DNA of 64,000 nt from Pasteurella bettyae CCUG 2042 (GCF_000262245.1 NZ_AJSX01000036.1:19216-83215), one strand, 5' to 3'; counted from the stretch's first letter, positions 47,005 through 59,468 are shown. Made by a program: numbers and translations. The notes: generated from the letters alone by a model not told the origin.

Positions 47005-48312
47005 ATGAAAAGTATTATTGCTTTACTGAAAGGTACGGGCATTATGCATATGGATTGGGGACAAGCGGTGATGATTCTCATCAGCTTATTACTACTCTGG
47101 TTAGCAATTGCTCGTAAATTTGAACCATTGCTCCTCTTACCTATCGGTTTTGGTGGTTTATTATCAAATATCCCTGAAGCAGGTCTAGCGATGACAGCTT
47201 TAGATAATCTATTGCACTTAGGTAGCGCAGATCAAATCGCAGTTATCGCATCAAAACTAGGTGTAATGGCAGATCCTACTCAGATTAAAGCTGCAATCGC
47301 TGCAAGTACGGCTTCTGAAGTCGCACAGCTAGAAGCGACGGCAGTGGATATGGGATATAGTGCAGGTATTCTTGCATTATTCTATAACGTTGCTATTGGC
47401 TATGGAGTGGCACCACTTGTTATCTTCATGGGGGTAGGTGCAATGACGGACTTTGGTCCATTAATTGCGAATCCTAAAACCTTATTATTAGGTGCAGCGG
47501 CACAATTCGGCATTTTTGCAACAGTGCTTGGTGCATTAGCATTGAACTATTTTGGTATTATTAGTTTCACGCTTCCACAAGCCGCTTCTATTGGTATTAT
47601 CGGCGGTGCAGATGGTCCAACGGCTATTTATTTAACAAGTCGTTTAGCGCCTGAATTATTAGGTGCTATTGCGGTAGCTGCTTATTCATATATGGCATTG
47701 GTTCCATTAATCCAACCACCAATTATGAAAGCGTTAACCACGGAGCAAGAGCGAAAAATTCGGATGGTGCAACTACGTAATGTAAGTAACCGAGAAAAAA
47801 TTATTTTCCCTATCGTATTGTTACTGTTAGTCGCATTATTATTACCAGATGCAGCCCCATTACTTGGTATGTTCTGTTTTGGTAATTTAATGCGAGTTAG
47901 TGGTGTTGTAGAACGCTTAAGTGATACTACCCAAAATGCTTTAATTAACATTGTCACCATTATTTTAGGCTTATCAGTGGGTTCAAAACTTATTGCTGAT
48001 AAATTCTTGCAACCGCAAACCCTTGGTATTCTTTTACTTGGTGTGGCAGCATTCTGCATTGGTACAGGTAGTGGAGTATTAATGGCAAAATTTATGAACA
48101 AATTTAGTAAAAATAAAATTAATCCTCTTATTGGCTCAGCTGGGGTTTCAGCTGTTCCAATGGCCGCTCGGGTGTCTAATAAAATTGGTTTAGAAGCAGA
48201 TAACCAAAACTTTTTATTAATGCATGCTATGGGGCCGAATGTCGCGGGTGTAATTGGTTCAGCCATTGCCGCTGGCGTGATGCTGAAATATGTCACCGCA
48301 ATGATGAATTAA
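47005..48312 (+). CDS. oadB: Oxaloacetate decarboxylase beta chain (sodium pump)
   Basis: The membrane subunit that couples decarboxylation of carboxybiotin to sodium export. The 435-residue protein has about nine helices and the signature stretches [43 protein letters not shown] with the conserved Asp, [20 protein letters not shown] and [22 protein letters not shown]. Last gene of the operon, closed by an inverted uptake-signal hairpin. Confidence 0.96.
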   Translation: MKSIIALLKGTGIMHMDWGQAVMILISLLLLWLAIARKFEPLLLLPIGFGGLLSNIPEAGLAMTALDNLLHLGSADQIAVIASKLGVMADPTQIKAAIAASTASEVAQLEATAVDMGYSAGILALFYNVAIGYGVAPLVIFMGVGAMTDFGPLIANPKTLLLGAAAQFGIFATVLGALALNYFGIISFTLPQAASIGIIGGADGPTAIYLTSRLAPELLGAIAVAAYSYMALVPLIQPPIMKALTTEQERKIRMVQLRNVSNREKIIFPIVLLLLVALLLPDAAPLLGMFCFGNLMRVSGVVERLSDTTQNALINIVTIILGLSVGSKLIADKFLQPQTLGILLLGVAAFCIGTGSGVLMAKFMNKFSKNKINPLIGSAGVSAVPMAARVSNKIGLEADNQNFLLMHAMGPNVAGVIGSAIAAGVMLKYVTAMMN

Positions 48313-48331
48313 AAAATTTTTACCAAAAACC

Positions 48332-48368
48332 ACCGCACTTTTTGAGTAATCAAAGTGCGGTATTTTTT
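48332..48368 (+). terminator. oad operon terminator made of two uptake signals
   Basis: ACCGCACTTT and AAAGTGCGGT face each other around a 10-base loop, followed by a T run. Confidence 0.85.
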
Positions 48369-48420
48369 TGTGAATTTTTAATTTTATATAATAGGAAATA
48401 ATGATTTCATTGAGAACTAT

Positions 48421-48837
48421 ATGAGCTTTTTAGAACGCATCTTCCATTCTGCCTTATTTGAAATTGGTGCTATTTTACTCTCGATCGCCTTTATTTGGAT
48501 CATGACAGGTACCGCTGGGAGCCATGAATCAATTACGATGATATTAATATCCCTTATTGCCATGGTTTGGAATTTTATTTTTAATTGGGTATTTGATCAA
48601 TTTTTTACAGGTCCAAAAGAACATCGCAGCGCAAAATTAAGACTATTCCATGCTACTAGCTTTGAAGGTGGTTTATTAATTATTACATTACCAATTATTG
48701 CCTACTGTCTTAATATTAGCTTGATAGCGGCATTCTTTATGGATCTCGGAATTTCTATTATGATTGTGATCTACGGTTATCTGTTTAACTGGATTTATGC
48801 CCATCTAAGACCCTTAATCATTTCCAACAGACAATAA
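48421..48837 (+). CDS. PACE-family efflux transporter (chlorhexidine type)
   Basis: A 138-residue, four-helix protein formed by two tandem bacterial transmembrane pair domains, as in Acinetobacter AceI. Family marks are WNFIFNWVFDQF at the end of the first pair, then RLFHATSFEGGL (motif RxxHaxxFEgg) opening the second, and YGYLFNWIYAHL near the C-terminus. AceI-type proteins expel biocides such as chlorhexidine, with polyamines as likely natural substrates. It is a single gene with its own terminator. Confidence 0.88.
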   Translation: MSFLERIFHSALFEIGAILLSIAFIWIMTGTAGSHESITMILISLIAMVWNFIFNWVFDQFFTGPKEHRSAKLRLFHATSFEGGLLIITLPIIAYCLNISLIAAFFMDLGISIMIVIYGYLFNWIYAHLRPLIISNRQ

Positions 48838-48866
48838 AAATCCCGATATTTAATCGGGATTTTTAT
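48836..48866. terminator. Bidirectional terminator between the efflux gene and rmuC
   Basis: AAAAATCCCGAT and ATCGGGATTTTT pair around a short loop between two convergent genes. Confidence 0.85.
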
Positions 48867-48882
48867 CAATATAACTACAAGT

Positions 48883-50517
48883 TTAATTAGAGCTATTATC
48901 TGGCAACGCTTTGACAATCATTAATTTATCTGTTTCTAAATCAGAATGCAGTAATTCTACTTCTGGCATTGTCTTATTCGCTTTAGTGGACAAATCTTTA
49001 AAACGCTCCACTTTCCCCACTAAACCTTGATTGCCTACTAGAGCTGTCACCGTACTATTATAATGACCTGTTACAGTAGACAACGTTGTTCCAAGTTTGG
49101 ATAAACGTTCTGCGACCAAACAAATTTGGTTATAGATTTCCCCTGCTCGCTCACTAATTTCACGAGCTTCTGTATTGCCTCGTTCAATACGCCACAAATT
49201 AGCAACAGTACGTAAAATCGGCATTAAGGTAGTATGAGATACTAAAATCACATTTTTTTCATAACCATAATTAAATAGATTTAAATCCGCTTTCATTGCC
49301 TCAATATACGCCGGTTCAACTGCAACAAACATCAATACAAAATCTGGGCTACGCATACCAATTAAATTACTATAATCCTTGCGAGATAAATCATCTATAT
49401 GATTGCGAATAGCCCGCAAATGTTCACGTAAGAACTGTACGCGTTGCGTTTCATCTTCCGTATTGACCGCACTTTCATAGGCCACCAGCGACATTTTACT
49501 ATCAATAACAAGATGTTTGTTATCAGGTAAGTTCACTACAAAGTCAGGATAATTATTTTTACCTGTTTCATCTTTGAAATGTGCTTGCGACTCATAATGC
49601 TCCCCTTTCACTAAACCAGCTAACTGTAATGCACGCTCAAGTTGCATTTCTCCCCAGTTACCTAAAGTTTTTTTCTCACCTTTTAAGGCTGAAGTCAGAT
49701 TATTCGCCTCTTGCGACATTTGGTTTCCAATATTCAGTACGCGTTTAATTTCAGATTCTAAATTAGCATTTCCCTTTAAGGATTCAGAATGAATTTCATT
49801 AACACGTTTTTGGAAACCATCAATCTGCTCACGGAAAGGTTTAAGTAGAGAATCTAATGCGGTTTGATTAGATTGGCTAAAACTTTGGCTCTTCTCATCT
49901 AAAATACGATTGGCTAAATTTTGAAATTCCGTAGAAAGCTGTTGTTTGCTTTGTGCAAATGCCTGCTGTTGTTCTGCAAAGTTTTTTTCTTTCTCTGAAA
50001 GCGTCGTCTTAAGTTCGGTTAATTCTTGGGTTAATAAGGTCAATTTTTCATTTAAATTAAGAATATCCTGATCTTTACGGACAACCATACTTTGTTGTTG
50101 TTCTAATTGTTGTTGATAATTTAATGACTGTGTATTTTTAATACTAAATTGATCACGTAAAATCGTCATTTTATCCACCGTGATCTGATGACGATTCTGT
50201 TCTTCATTCAATTCCGTTTGCAAACTAGAAATCTGTTGATCACGCTCTTGCAAACGAACTTGTAATCCTTCTGCCGTGGTTTGAGAACGAATTATCGCTT
50301 GATCCAATTGATTTTTACTCACAGTTAAAGCATCAAACTTTTCAACTAATTGATTGTAATCTAAGATATTTTTATTTAGATCTTGTTGTAATTCTTGTAC
50401 ATCACGTTTACGGCGAGCCATCACAAACAAGAAAATCAAACATAAAATAACGAGTACGATAGTGGCAATCACGAAAGGGTCTTGCAGTAATTCTTGATAT
50501 TGTTGTAAATCTTGCAT
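48883..50517 (-). CDS. rmuC: DNA recombination protein RmuC
   Basis: Limits inversions at short inverted repeats in Escherichia coli, probably as a nuclease. The 544-residue protein has an N-terminal transmembrane helix (VIATIVLVILCLIFLFVMA), a long coiled coil (about residues 35-210, Gln-rich) and the RmuC domain with a PD-(D/E)xK-like core (GNWGEMQLERAL, NYPDFVVNLPDNKHLVIDSKMSL). It stands alone on the minus strand. Confidence 0.93.
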   Translation of the reverse strand: MQDLQQYQELLQDPFVIATIVLVILCLIFLFVMARRKRDVQELQQDLNKNILDYNQLVEKFDALTVSKNQLDQAIIRSQTTAEGLQVRLQERDQQISSLQTELNEEQNRHQITVDKMTILRDQFSIKNTQSLNYQQQLEQQQSMVVRKDQDILNLNEKLTLLTQELTELKTTLSEKEKNFAEQQQAFAQSKQQLSTEFQNLANRILDEKSQSFSQSNQTALDSLLKPFREQIDGFQKRVNEIHSESLKGNANLESEIKRVLNIGNQMSQEANNLTSALKGEKKTLGNWGEMQLERALQLAGLVKGEHYESQAHFKDETGKNNYPDFVVNLPDNKHLVIDSKMSLVAYESAVNTEDETQRVQFLREHLRAIRNHIDDLSRKDYSNLIGMRSPDFVLMFVAVEPAYIEAMKADLNLFNYGYEKNVILVSHTTLMPILRTVANLWRIERGNTEAREISERAGEIYNQICLVAERLSKLGTTLSTVTGHYNSTVTALVGNQGLVGKVERFKDLSTKANKTMPEVELLHSDLETDKLMIVKALPDNSSN

Positions 50518-50652
50518 CTAAAAATCCTTAGTTAAATGAGTGCTAAGTATAAACTAAAAAACAACAGAATGCGGGCTTAATTCCAATTTTTATATTGTAA
50601 ACTACGCTGATTATTGCTACCCTCAGAGCATTATTAGGAATAGAAGATAATT

Positions 50653-51216
50653 ATGAGCGAACCTCTTTTTCAACATACTAAAAGTGAAGAAATTTGTCCT
50701 CAATGCGGTTCTCCCTTACAAATGAAGCAAGGGAAAAAAGGCTTATTTCTAGGTTGCTCTGCCTATCCACAATGCGATTTTATAAAACCCTTACATGCTC
50801 AAACAGAAAGTCGGGTAATTAAAGAGCTAAATGAGCTGTGTCCTGAATGTGGGCATCCTTTATATGTCAAGCAAGGGACATTTGGCATGTTCATTGGCTG
50901 TAGCAATTATCCTGATTGTAATTTTATTGTGCATGAACAGCCAGAAACCCATAATGAAGAAAATATTACTTGTCCTGAATGTCATAAAGGTTTATTGATC
51001 GCTCGTCGTGGACGACAAGGTAAAACATTTTACGCATGCAATCAGTTTCCACAGTGCAAATTTACCTTACCAAGTAAGCCTTATCCGATTACTTGCCCGC
51101 AGTGTGGCGAGGCTGTTTGTACCCTAAAAAAACAATCAGAAACCCACCGCACTTTGATCTGTGCCAATAAGACATGTAAACATAGTTTTGAACAAAAAAG
51201 AACAGAAGAAATATAG
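50653..51216 (+). CDS. yrdD: Topoisomerase-type zinc-ribbon protein (YrdD family)
   Basis: A 187-residue protein made of four zinc-ribbon repeats like the C-terminal repeats of DNA topoisomerase [38 protein letters not shown]...[41 protein letters not shown] and a last CPQCGEAVC...CANKTC, each written here in part. It lacks a topoisomerase catalytic domain. It probably binds single-stranded nucleic acid. It precedes tsaC with one base between stop and start, as in Escherichia coli (yrdD-tsaC-aroE). Confidence 0.88.
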   Translation: MSEPLFQHTKSEEICPQCGSPLQMKQGKKGLFLGCSAYPQCDFIKPLHAQTESRVIKELNELCPECGHPLYVKQGTFGMFIGCSNYPDCNFIVHEQPETHNEENITCPECHKGLLIARRGRQGKTFYACNQFPQCKFTLPSKPYPITCPQCGEAVCTLKKQSETHRTLICANKTCKHSFEQKRTEEI

Positions 51217-51217
51217 A

Positions 51218-51769
51218 ATGAAAGTAGCACAAATTGTCGAACAATTAAAACAACAGCAAGTGGTTGCTTATCCCACTGAAGCGGTCTTTGGCTTAGGTTG
51301 CGATCCTCGTAGTGAAAGTGCGGTCAAAAAATTATTAATTTTAAAACAACGTCCTGTAGAGAAAGGGTTAATTTTAGTAGCTCATAAGCTAGAATTACTC
51401 TTACCTTTCATCAATACTCAACAACTCCATGATCAACATTGGGATTTAATTACCGCCCATTATGATCGTCCAATCACTTGGGTCGTGCCTGCTAATCAAG
51501 ATACACCAAAATTTATTACGGGGCAGTTCAGCTCGCTTGCCGTTCGTTTATGTACACATCCTGCCGTGGCTCAAATTTGTGAACAAACAGGCTTTGCAAT
51601 TACTTCAACCAGTGCCAACCTTAGTGGACATCCTCCTTGTAAAACCGCACAAGAAGTGCGGTCGCAATTTGGAAAATTTTTCCCTGCATTAGATATGCCT
51701 GTAGGGAATGCCATTAATCCATCAGAAATTAGAGATATTTTTACTCAGCAAATCTTTAGACAAGGCTAG
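51218..51769 (+). CDS. tsaC: Threonylcarbamoyl-AMP synthase TsaC
   Basis: Makes threonylcarbamoyl-AMP for the t6A modification of tRNAs reading ANN codons. The 183-residue protein has the YrdC-domain signatures [37 protein letters not shown] and [14 protein letters not shown] longer frame to 51161 overlaps the zinc-ribbon gene; I chose the ATG at 51218, one base after its stop. The gene is followed by the GNAT-AroE reading frame 3 bp further on. Confidence 0.94.
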   Translation: MKVAQIVEQLKQQQVVAYPTEAVFGLGCDPRSESAVKKLLILKQRPVEKGLILVAHKLELLLPFINTQQLHDQHWDLITAHYDRPITWVVPANQDTPKFITGQFSSLAVRLCTHPAVAQICEQTGFAITSTSANLSGHPPCKTAQEVRSQFGKFFPALDMPVGNAINPSEIRDIFTQQIFRQG

Positions 51770-53137
<1,368 letters not shown>

Positions 53138-53142
53138 ATAAT

Positions 53143-53174
53143 AAAATATCCTCTTAATATAAGAGGATATTTTT
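53143..53174 (+). terminator. Terminator after aroE
   Basis: AAAATATCCTCTT and AAGAGGATATTTTT pair around a short AT loop directly after the stop codon, before convergent rimO. Confidence 0.85.
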
Positions 53175-53215
53175 ATTTAATGACTTGTTCACAATAAATC
53201 AGCTATATAAGCTAA

Positions 53216-54550
53216 CTAACATGTTGCCCATAGATCATATTCATCCGCTTGAGTAATGGTTACTGAAATAATATCCCCCACCTTAACGGCGATTTGGCTT
53301 ATGTTATCTATATAAACAACACCATCAATTTCTGGAGCATCTGCCATAGAACGGCCTATCATCCCTTGATCATCAATTTCATCAATAATCACTGATAATG
53401 TTTTACCAATTTTTTGTTGCAAGCGAGTTGCTGAAATTTGTTGTTGAAGTTCCATAAAACGCTGGAATCGCTCTTCTTTTACATCCTCTGGTACTTGATC
53501 TGCCATATCTGTTGCTTTAGCGCCTTCAACAGGGCTAAATTTAAAACAACCCACTCGATCTAATTGTGCCTCTTTTAAAAAGTCGAGAAGAATTTGGAAA
53601 TCTTCTTCTGTTTCCCCTGGAAACCCAACAATAAATGTAGAACGTAATGTTAACTCTGGACAAATTTCACGCCATTTTTTAATACGTTCAAGTACCCGTT
53701 CAACAGAACCTGGTCGTTTCATTGCCTTTAAAATTTTCGGGCTAGCATGTTGAAGAGGTATATCTAAATAAGGCAGAATTTTGCCCGCTGCCATCAGCGG
53801 GATTAAGTCATCTACGTGGGGATAGGGATACACATAATGTAAACGAATCCAAACGCCTAAAGTACTTAATTGCTGGCACAATGCCATTAAATTATTTTTA
53901 ATCGGTGCACCATTCCAGAATACGGTTTTATTTTGTGCTTCTTTTGACTGATCTAATGCATATGCTGAAGTATCTTGAGAAACGACTAAAATTTCTTTTA
54001 CACCTGAATTAGCTAAGCGTTTTGCTTCATCTAATACTTGTGTAATTGGACGACTATCCAGTTCTCCACGTAATGAAGGAATGATGCAGAATGTACAATG
54101 ATGATCACAACCTTCAGAGATCTTTAAATACGCATAATGCTTTGGTGTTAACTTAACACCTTGAGCTGGAACTAAGCTAATATAAGGATTGCGTTCTGGA
54201 CGAGGTACATATTTATGTACATGTTCCATTACTGCTTCGTAGCTATGTGGACCTGTAATATCCAATACTTTTGGGTGCACTTCTCGAATTTGATTTTCCT
54301 TAGCCCCTAAACAACCTGTAACGATAACTTTGCCATTTTCTTCAAGCGCTTCACCGATAGCTTCTAATGACTCCTGTACTGCACTATCAATAAACCCACA
54401 AGTATTAACAATAACTAAATCCGCATTTTCGTAAGTGGGGATAATATTATATCCATCAGTACGTAACTCCGTTAAAATGCGTTCTGAATCCACTAAATTT
54501 TTTGGACACCCCAAACTAACAAAACCAATATTTGGTGCTGAAAAACTCAT
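53216..54550 (-). CDS. rimO: Ribosomal protein S12 methylthiotransferase RimO
   Basis: Radical-SAM enzyme that methylthiolates Asp89 of ribosomal protein S12. The 444-residue protein has the N-terminal UPF0004 domain with Cys residues for one cluster ([30 protein letters not shown]). It also has the radical-SAM motif [17 protein letters not shown] and a C-terminal TRAM domain ([17 protein letters not shown]). I chose the ATG at 54550 over the longer frame to 54604, because [12 protein letters not shown] is the usual N-terminus. Confidence 0.95.
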   Translation of the reverse strand: MSFSAPNIGFVSLGCPKNLVDSERILTELRTDGYNIIPTYENADLVIVNTCGFIDSAVQESLEAIGEALEENGKVIVTGCLGAKENQIREVHPKVLDITGPHSYEAVMEHVHKYVPRPERNPYISLVPAQGVKLTPKHYAYLKISEGCDHHCTFCIIPSLRGELDSRPITQVLDEAKRLANSGVKEILVVSQDTSAYALDQSKEAQNKTVFWNGAPIKNNLMALCQQLSTLGVWIRLHYVYPYPHVDDLIPLMAAGKILPYLDIPLQHASPKILKAMKRPGSVERVLERIKKWREICPELTLRSTFIVGFPGETEEDFQILLDFLKEAQLDRVGCFKFSPVEGAKATDMADQVPEDVKEERFQRFMELQQQISATRLQQKIGKTLSVIIDEIDDQGMIGRSMADAPEIDGVVYIDNISQIAVKVGDIISVTITQADEYDLWATC

Positions 54551-54689
54551 AAAATTATCTCGAAATAAAATTTTTATTAGAGTGGTACTTTCCACCCACC
54601 CCAATCATAGATGCTACCATTGTATAAAAATCATACTGCAAACATGATAGATTAAAATTAAAACTATGCAAAGTTTTGCAGATAAAAAG

Positions 54690-54726
54690 ACCGCACTTTA
54701 CATAATTCAAAGTGCGGTACTTTTTA
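54690..54726. terminator. Inverted uptake-signal hairpin between slyD and rimO
   Basis: ACCGCACTTT and AAAGTGCGGT pair around a 9-base loop with T tracts after. Located downstream of slyD and upstream of rimO, both on the minus strand. Confidence 0.75.
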
Positions 54727-54768
54727 TGTCAATTTAAGTAAGATTTCGCGCTAAATGGCGACTCTTTC

Positions 54769-55407
54769 CTAATGTTCGTGACCGTGCCCACCACATCCAC
54801 AACCGCCATGTCCGTGATGATGACTATGGTCATGGTCGTGATCATGGCTATGTCCGCCACATCCGCAACCACCATGTCCGTGATCGTGGTCATGATCGTG
54901 TCCACCGCATCCACAACCACCTTCATGATGATGGTGATGATCACCTGAATGAATGTGGCCATGAGCGATCTCTTCTGGTGTTGCTTCACGAGCAGAAACC
55001 ACTTCTACGGTAAATAATAATTCTTGGCCAGCTAACATATGGTTGCCATCAACAACGACTTCATCATCAGAGACTTCAGTAATCACTACAGGCAATGGAC
55101 CCATATCTGTATCAGCAATAAAACGCATACCAACTTCTAAATCATCAACACCAACAAATACATTTTTTGGTACACGTTGAACCATATTTTCATTATATTC
55201 GCCATAACCTTCTTCAGGTTTCACACGCACTTCAAATTTGTCACCAACTGATTTACCTTCTAATGCGTTTTCTAAGCCAATAACTAAATTGTTGTGACCT
55301 TGTAAATATTCTAATGGTTGATTTGCGGGTGCTTCATCAACTAAGACTCCATCTTCTGTACGAACTTGATAAGCAATGCCTACAACAATATTCTTAGCAA
55401 CTTTCAT
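54769..55407 (-). CDS. slyD: FKBP-type prolyl isomerase SlyD with His/Cys-rich tail
   Basis: Cytoplasmic prolyl isomerase and chaperone that also delivers nickel for hydrogenase assembly. The 212-residue protein has the FKBP domain with an inserted chaperone flap (residues 1-145: ALEGKSVGDKFEVRV, VDGNHMLAGQELLF). A tail of about 65 residues is nearly all Gly, His, Asp and Cys. The block GGCGCGGH is repeated four times between HDHDHDH-type stretches. The tail is longer and more regular than in many relatives. A nickel or zinc role is likely. Confidence 0.94.
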   Translation of the reverse strand: MKVAKNIVVGIAYQVRTEDGVLVDEAPANQPLEYLQGHNNLVIGLENALEGKSVGDKFEVRVKPEEGYGEYNENMVQRVPKNVFVGVDDLEVGMRFIADTDMGPLPVVITEVSDDEVVVDGNHMLAGQELLFTVEVVSAREATPEEIAHGHIHSGDHHHHHEGGCGCGGHDHDHDHGHGGCGCGGHSHDHDHDHSHHHGHGGCGCGGHGHEH

Positions 55408-55508
55408 TTTGACCTCATATTTATGGTTAAAAATTTTCCACGTATTGTATAGGATTTATCATAGCCTGTCATTGAAAAGACAGCCTGTTTATATACAAAT
55501 ACCTAAAA

Positions 55509-56225
55509 TTATTCTTTAATTAATTGAATCTTACCTTCCACAACGGCTTTAATTAAAGTTTTTCCACTTTCTAATTGAACAGGCTCTGACTCAGGCGCGG
55601 CTGTAGCCATTCTCATGCTCATCATATTCGCCCCATAGGGTGCATGATAACGATCATCCACATTAGCAACGTTCATCTCTACAATATGATAACTTTTTGC
55701 TTGCAAAGATTGTTGGATTAATTCTGCTTTATGCTGGAATTTAGTTAATGCAAGTTTTACCATTTCATCTTCTAAATCAGCTAATGCTTCCTTGGATAAA
55801 ATTGCATTAATATGATTAATTGCTAGAAAATCAGATACCTCATCTATTAATTGTGACAACTGATCAAAATCTTTACTTTGAACGACTAATTCTGCAGTTT
55901 CTACCCAACCATTTTTCTGACTTTTATCGTTATAATGTACTTGTGTTTGGCGATTATTACTTCGAATCTCAATATTATTTTTTTTCTTAATTAAGGCTAA
56001 TGCTTTATTTAATTTTTCAGCCACCTGTATATTCAGATCTTTTAAACTCTTACCCTCTTCATGTAAATAAAAAGAAACTTGCAATACATCTCTTGTGACT
56101 TCTTTTTCTACTTCAGCAGAAAAGCTGATGACATCTTTTAAATTATTGTCAACTTGATTATTGCTTTCTGCAAAACAAGCAACAGATACAAATAAACATG
56201 ACCATATTAGTAATTTAGATTTCAT
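55509..56225 (-). CDS. SIMPL-domain periplasmic protein (DUF541)
   Basis: A 238-residue protein with a signal peptide (SKLLIWSCLFVSVACFAES) and one SIMPL/DUF541 domain (SFSAEVEKEVTRDVLQVSFYLHEEG, ... LALTKFQHKAELIQQSL). The family includes YggE, linked to oxidative stress tolerance, and BP26, a ring- or channel-forming antigen. The function here is unknown. The ATG at 56225 has an AAGGAG site; a longer frame to 56252 adds no signal. It follows rraB, with an uptake-signal hairpin between. Confidence 0.85.
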   Translation of the reverse strand: MKSKLLIWSCLFVSVACFAESNNQVDNNLKDVISFSAEVEKEVTRDVLQVSFYLHEEGKSLKDLNIQVAEKLNKALALIKKKNNIEIRSNNRQTQVHYNDKSQKNGWVETAELVVQSKDFDQLSQLIDEVSDFLAINHINAILSKEALADLEDEMVKLALTKFQHKAELIQQSLQAKSYHIVEMNVANVDDRYHAPYGANMMSMRMATAAPESEPVQLESGKTLIKAVVEGKIQLIKE

Positions 56226-56245
56226 ATAAAACTCCTTAAAAAAGA

Positions 56246-56265
56246 ACCGCACTTTTCAGTGCGGT
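56246..56265 (-). terminator. Uptake-signal hairpin between rraB and the SIMPL gene
   Basis: ACCGCACT and AGTGCGGT pair around TTTC; on the minus strand TTCTTTTTT follows. It would end the rraB transcript just before the SIMPL ribosome binding site. Confidence 0.75.
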
Positions 56266-56273
56266 AAAATAAA

Positions 56274-56708
56274 TTAATGGATTTTATGATCGTCTTCCTC
56301 GTAGAAGTCATCTTCCTCATTGAAGAATTCTCCATCATCACCATATTCATCTTCTTCAGCATTAGGATCTTCAAAATAGGTTCCCCAACCATCATAAAGC
56401 CCACCTTGTTTCTCTAAAATAGGTAGAATTTCTTTTTGCTGTAAATCGATAATTTCAGGTTTTAATGCAACTTCACTAATAATATCAAAACAATAAATAA
56501 CTTTGCCATTATCGTCTTCAAACTCTTCAGCTTCTGATACTTCATATCCCGCTTTAAAGGCATCAACAGCAATTTTTTCCAATTTATCAAAGTCATAATG
56601 CGCTACATGATGCTCAATAATATAAAGCGCCTCAGGATCACTCCCATCATTTAATAAATCAGTAATAATTTCTCTGGTTTCAGCTTGTAGTGCTTGCAAA
56701 TCAGTCAT
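56274..56708 (-). CDS. rraB: Regulator of ribonuclease E activity RraB
   Basis: Binds RNase E and changes degradosome composition. The 144-residue protein has the family body LQAETREIITDLLNDGSDPEALYIIEHHV, then YDFDKLEKIAVDAFKAGYEV and LEKQGGLYDGWGTYFED, and a very acidic tail (EEDEYGDDGEFFNEEDDFYEEDD). The ATG at 56708 has AAGGAT upstream; the frame to 56765 is longer but not conserved. It is a single gene. Confidence 0.93.
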   Translation of the reverse strand: MTDLQALQAETREIITDLLNDGSDPEALYIIEHHVAHYDFDKLEKIAVDAFKAGYEVSEAEEFEDDNGKVIYCFDIISEVALKPEIIDLQQKEILPILEKQGGLYDGWGTYFEDPNAEEDEYGDDGEFFNEEDDFYEEDDHKIH

Positions 56709-56799
56709 CTTGATATCCTTGTTAAGCTTAGCAAATGAGTGAAGAAATAAACAAAAAATCCTCACAATTATTGAGAAGATTTTTTATTTAATGGTATGA

Positions 56800-57183
56800 T
56801 TATTTTTTCAATAAATCACGAATTTCAGTAAGTAGCTCTTCAGATGTTGGTCCTTTCACTACTTCAGCTGGTTTTTTCACCTTATTAATCGCTTTCACCA
56901 TCATAAAGATCGCAAATGCAATAATAATAAAATCAAAAATATTTTGGATGAATAAACCGTAATTTAATGTTACTGCTGGGGTTTCTCCTACAGCTTCCGC
57001 TAATACAATTTTTAAATCTTTAAAATCTACACCACCAGTTAATACACCTAGTACTGGCATAACAATGTCAGCAACTAATGAACTAACAATTTTACCAAAT
57101 GCACCACCGATGATCACACCGACAGCCATATCAACAACATTTCCGCGCATTGCAAATTCACGGAATTCTTTCATAAAGCTCAT
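56800..57183 (-). CDS. mscL: Large-conductance mechanosensitive channel MscL
   Basis: A pentameric inner-membrane channel that opens under osmotic downshock. The 127-residue protein has the N-terminal helix [21 protein letters not shown], pore helix [21 protein letters not shown], a periplasmic loop, the second helix ([24 protein letters not shown]) and a C-terminal bundle. Ribosome binding site AGGAG. It lies just downstream of trkA, as in Escherichia coli. Confidence 0.96.
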   Translation of the reverse strand: MSFMKEFREFAMRGNVVDMAVGVIIGGAFGKIVSSLVADIVMPVLGVLTGGVDFKDLKIVLAEAVGETPAVTLNYGLFIQNIFDFIIIAFAIFMMVKAINKVKKPAEVVKGPTSEELLTEIRDLLKK

Positions 57184-57256
57184 AAGATTCTCCTAAGTTA
57201 GATTATGTATAAAAGACAGCGTATTATAGTAATTCTATGTTATTTGTATAGCATTT

Positions 57257-58633
57257 TTAGATGAAAAATGCACTAGGTTGGAACATTTTTTCAACATCAG
57301 ACACATATTTCTTATCACTAATATAAATAACAACATGGTCTTCTTCTTGTAAAATAAGGTTTTTACTTGCAATGATAACTTCATTATCACGTAACAAAGC
57401 ACCAACCATTACCCCTTGAGGTAATTTTAACTCGCCAAGTTTACGCCCAACAACATTAGATGTAGTTGTATCTCCATGTATGACAAGCTCTAATGCTTCT
57501 GCTTGCCCATGTCGTAAGGAGACTACATTTTTGACATCACCTTTGCGAACATGACTTAACAATGCTGAGATAGTGGCTTGTTGAGGAGAAACGGCAATAT
57601 CAATTGTCCCACCTTGAATTAAATTAATATAGGCCATACGCTGAATAAGCACCATTGCTTTTTTTGCGCCAAGACGTTTTGCTAATAGTGCTGACATAAT
57701 ATTTGCCTCATCATCACTGGTGAGAGAAATAAATACATCAATATTCTCAATATGTTCCTCAAATAATAGGGATTGATCAGAAGCATCTCCCTGAAAAACC
57801 AGTGTATGGGATAATTTTTCAGTTAAAGCTTTGGCTTTTTCTGCATTTCTCTCTATTAATTTAACACTACAGGTTTCTTCTAAATATTTCGCCACCCCAG
57901 CACCAATATTACCACCACCAACAATCATAATCCGTTTATAAGGTTTATCTAATCTTTGTATTTCACTCATAAAGGCTTTTGTATTAACCGTCTCGGTAAT
58001 AAATGTGACTTCATCACCTGCTTCAATAATGGTTGATCCTTGTGGGCGAATTTGTGTATCTTGGCGAAGTATAGAGACAATTCTACAGCCAATATGTGGC
58101 AAATGTTCTTTCAAAGTAGAAATAGAATAACCTACCAATGGTCCCCCATAATAGGCTTTCAATACGACTAGACTAATGCGTTTATCTGCAAAATAGGAAA
58201 TTTGTAACGCTCCAGGATAATCAATCAAGCGAATAATTTCATCAGTGACAAGTATTTCAGGAGAAATAATATGATCAATCGGAATCATATTATGATGAAA
58301 TAATTTATCTTTTTCTCGTAAATATTCTGAATTTCGAATACGTGCAATTTTTGTTGGTGTATGAAATAACGTATACGCCATTTGGCAAGCCACCATATTA
58401 ACTTCATCTGAACTCGTTACTGCCACTAATAAATCAACATCAGTTGCCCCAGCCTCACGTAATACACGTGGTGAAGATGCAGGGCCATTTACTACTCGTA
58501 AGTCATGCTTTTGCTGAATATCCTCTAACAGTTCTAATTCACTATCAACCAACGTGATATCGTTATCTTCACTAACAAGGTTTTCTGCAAGCGTTAAGCC
58601 AACTTGTCCTGCACCAAGGATAATAATTTTCAC
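57257..58633 (-). CDS. trkA: Trk potassium uptake regulatory subunit TrkA
   Basis: The NAD(H)-binding gating ring of the Trk potassium channel, on the cytoplasmic face. The 458-residue protein has two RCK units: the first starts [19 protein letters not shown], the second at [18 protein letters not shown]. Each is followed by a TrkA_C domain. The channel partner TrkH/TrkG is not in this window. It lies between the glycosyltransferase gene and mscL on the same strand. Confidence 0.95.
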   Translation of the reverse strand: MKIIILGAGQVGLTLAENLVSEDNDITLVDSELELLEDIQQKHDLRVVNGPASSPRVLREAGATDVDLLVAVTSSDEVNMVACQMAYTLFHTPTKIARIRNSEYLREKDKLFHHNMIPIDHIISPEILVTDEIIRLIDYPGALQISYFADKRISLVVLKAYYGGPLVGYSISTLKEHLPHIGCRIVSILRQDTQIRPQGSTIIEAGDEVTFITETVNTKAFMSEIQRLDKPYKRIMIVGGGNIGAGVAKYLEETCSVKLIERNAEKAKALTEKLSHTLVFQGDASDQSLLFEEHIENIDVFISLTSDDEANIMSALLAKRLGAKKAMVLIQRMAYINLIQGGTIDIAVSPQQATISALLSHVRKGDVKNVVSLRHGQAEALELVIHGDTTTSNVVGRKLGELKLPQGVMVGALLRDNEVIIASKNLILQEEDHVVIYISDKKYVSDVEKMFQPSAFFI

Positions 58634-58644
58634 AATTTTTCCTT

Positions 58645-59448
58645 CTAATTACGTTCAATAACCAGAGATTGGATACCAACATTCTCTGTAGATAATACTA
58701 ATTTTAACTGATTTATTTGCTGACAGATATGATCTGTCACTGAATTTGCTTGTACTATTTTCTCAGCAGTAACTTCTTGAGGAACTTTATTAAATAAAAT
58801 AGCATCTAGTAATCGTTCCGCATGCATGCCTTCACGACAATAATGCAATACACCAACCTCATCAAAAGCTGTCGCAACCAAACTCATTTTTGTGGTTGCA
58901 ATACCTAATGCCCCGTCTTCCCCACCAAGTTCTTTGAATAATTGATGTTGAGGGAAACCACCGCAGGCTAAAAAAAATGCACGATTAAATACAATATTTC
59001 CACCACAAGTCATACGCATATGCTGCCAGGCAAAATCAAAGTTTTCATGTTGACTATAACGCTCAGCAATACCTACAGGTTTCAACGCTAATCGTACAAC
59101 AGCCACTTCAGGACGAAAATGAAAAATCGCATCTGCCACTTCTAATGCATTATTTTCATAAGCATCGTCTGCATCTAAAAAAGCAATATAATCTGCTTCA
59201 CTTTGTAATGCTCCCCAATTGCGTGATTTAGCAACACCTGAATTTTTAGGCATTCTTTCTACTTGAATAAATTCAGGATATTGAGCAGCTAATTGTGTAG
59301 CCAACATATAAGTTTGGTCTGTTGATGCATCATCAATCAACCATAACTTACCTAAACCAGGCTGATTTAATGCAGACATCGCAGCTCTTTCTAAAGTTTC
59401 TACAGCATTGTAACAAGGAATAATGACATCAATTTTGGCAAAACCCAT
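58645..59448 (-). CDS. Family 2 glycosyltransferase
   Basis: A 267-residue GT-A-fold enzyme: [20 protein letters not shown] at the start, [21 protein letters not shown] and the metal-binding DAD in [12 protein letters not shown]. It has no membrane helix. The acceptor and sugar cannot be read from the sequence; candidates are lipooligosaccharide or capsule. It lies between pabA and trkA with an 11-bp gap to trkA, so perhaps co-transcribed. The neighbours give no clue to its pathway. Confidence 0.85.
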   Translation of the reverse strand: MGFAKIDVIIPCYNAVETLERAAMSALNQPGLGKLWLIDDASTDQTYMLATQLAAQYPEFIQVERMPKNSGVAKSRNWGALQSEADYIAFLDADDAYENNALEVADAIFHFRPEVAVVRLALKPVGIAERYSQHENFDFAWQHMRMTCGGNIVFNRAFFLACGGFPQHQLFKELGGEDGALGIATTKMSLVATAFDEVGVLHYCREGMHAERLLDAILFNKVPQEVTAEKIVQANSVTDHICQQINQLKLVLSTENVGIQSLVIERN

Positions 59449-59468
59449 TATGCGCTATCTTTCCTCTT

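Noticed and set aside
47682..48296. 204-codon open frame on the minus strand inside oadB
   Set aside because: It is the complement of a well-supported oadB coding region with membrane-protein codon bias.
54729..54989. 86-codon Met/Val/Asp-rich frame within the slyD tail
   Set aside because: It is a frame shadow of the GGCGCGGH/HDHDH repeats.
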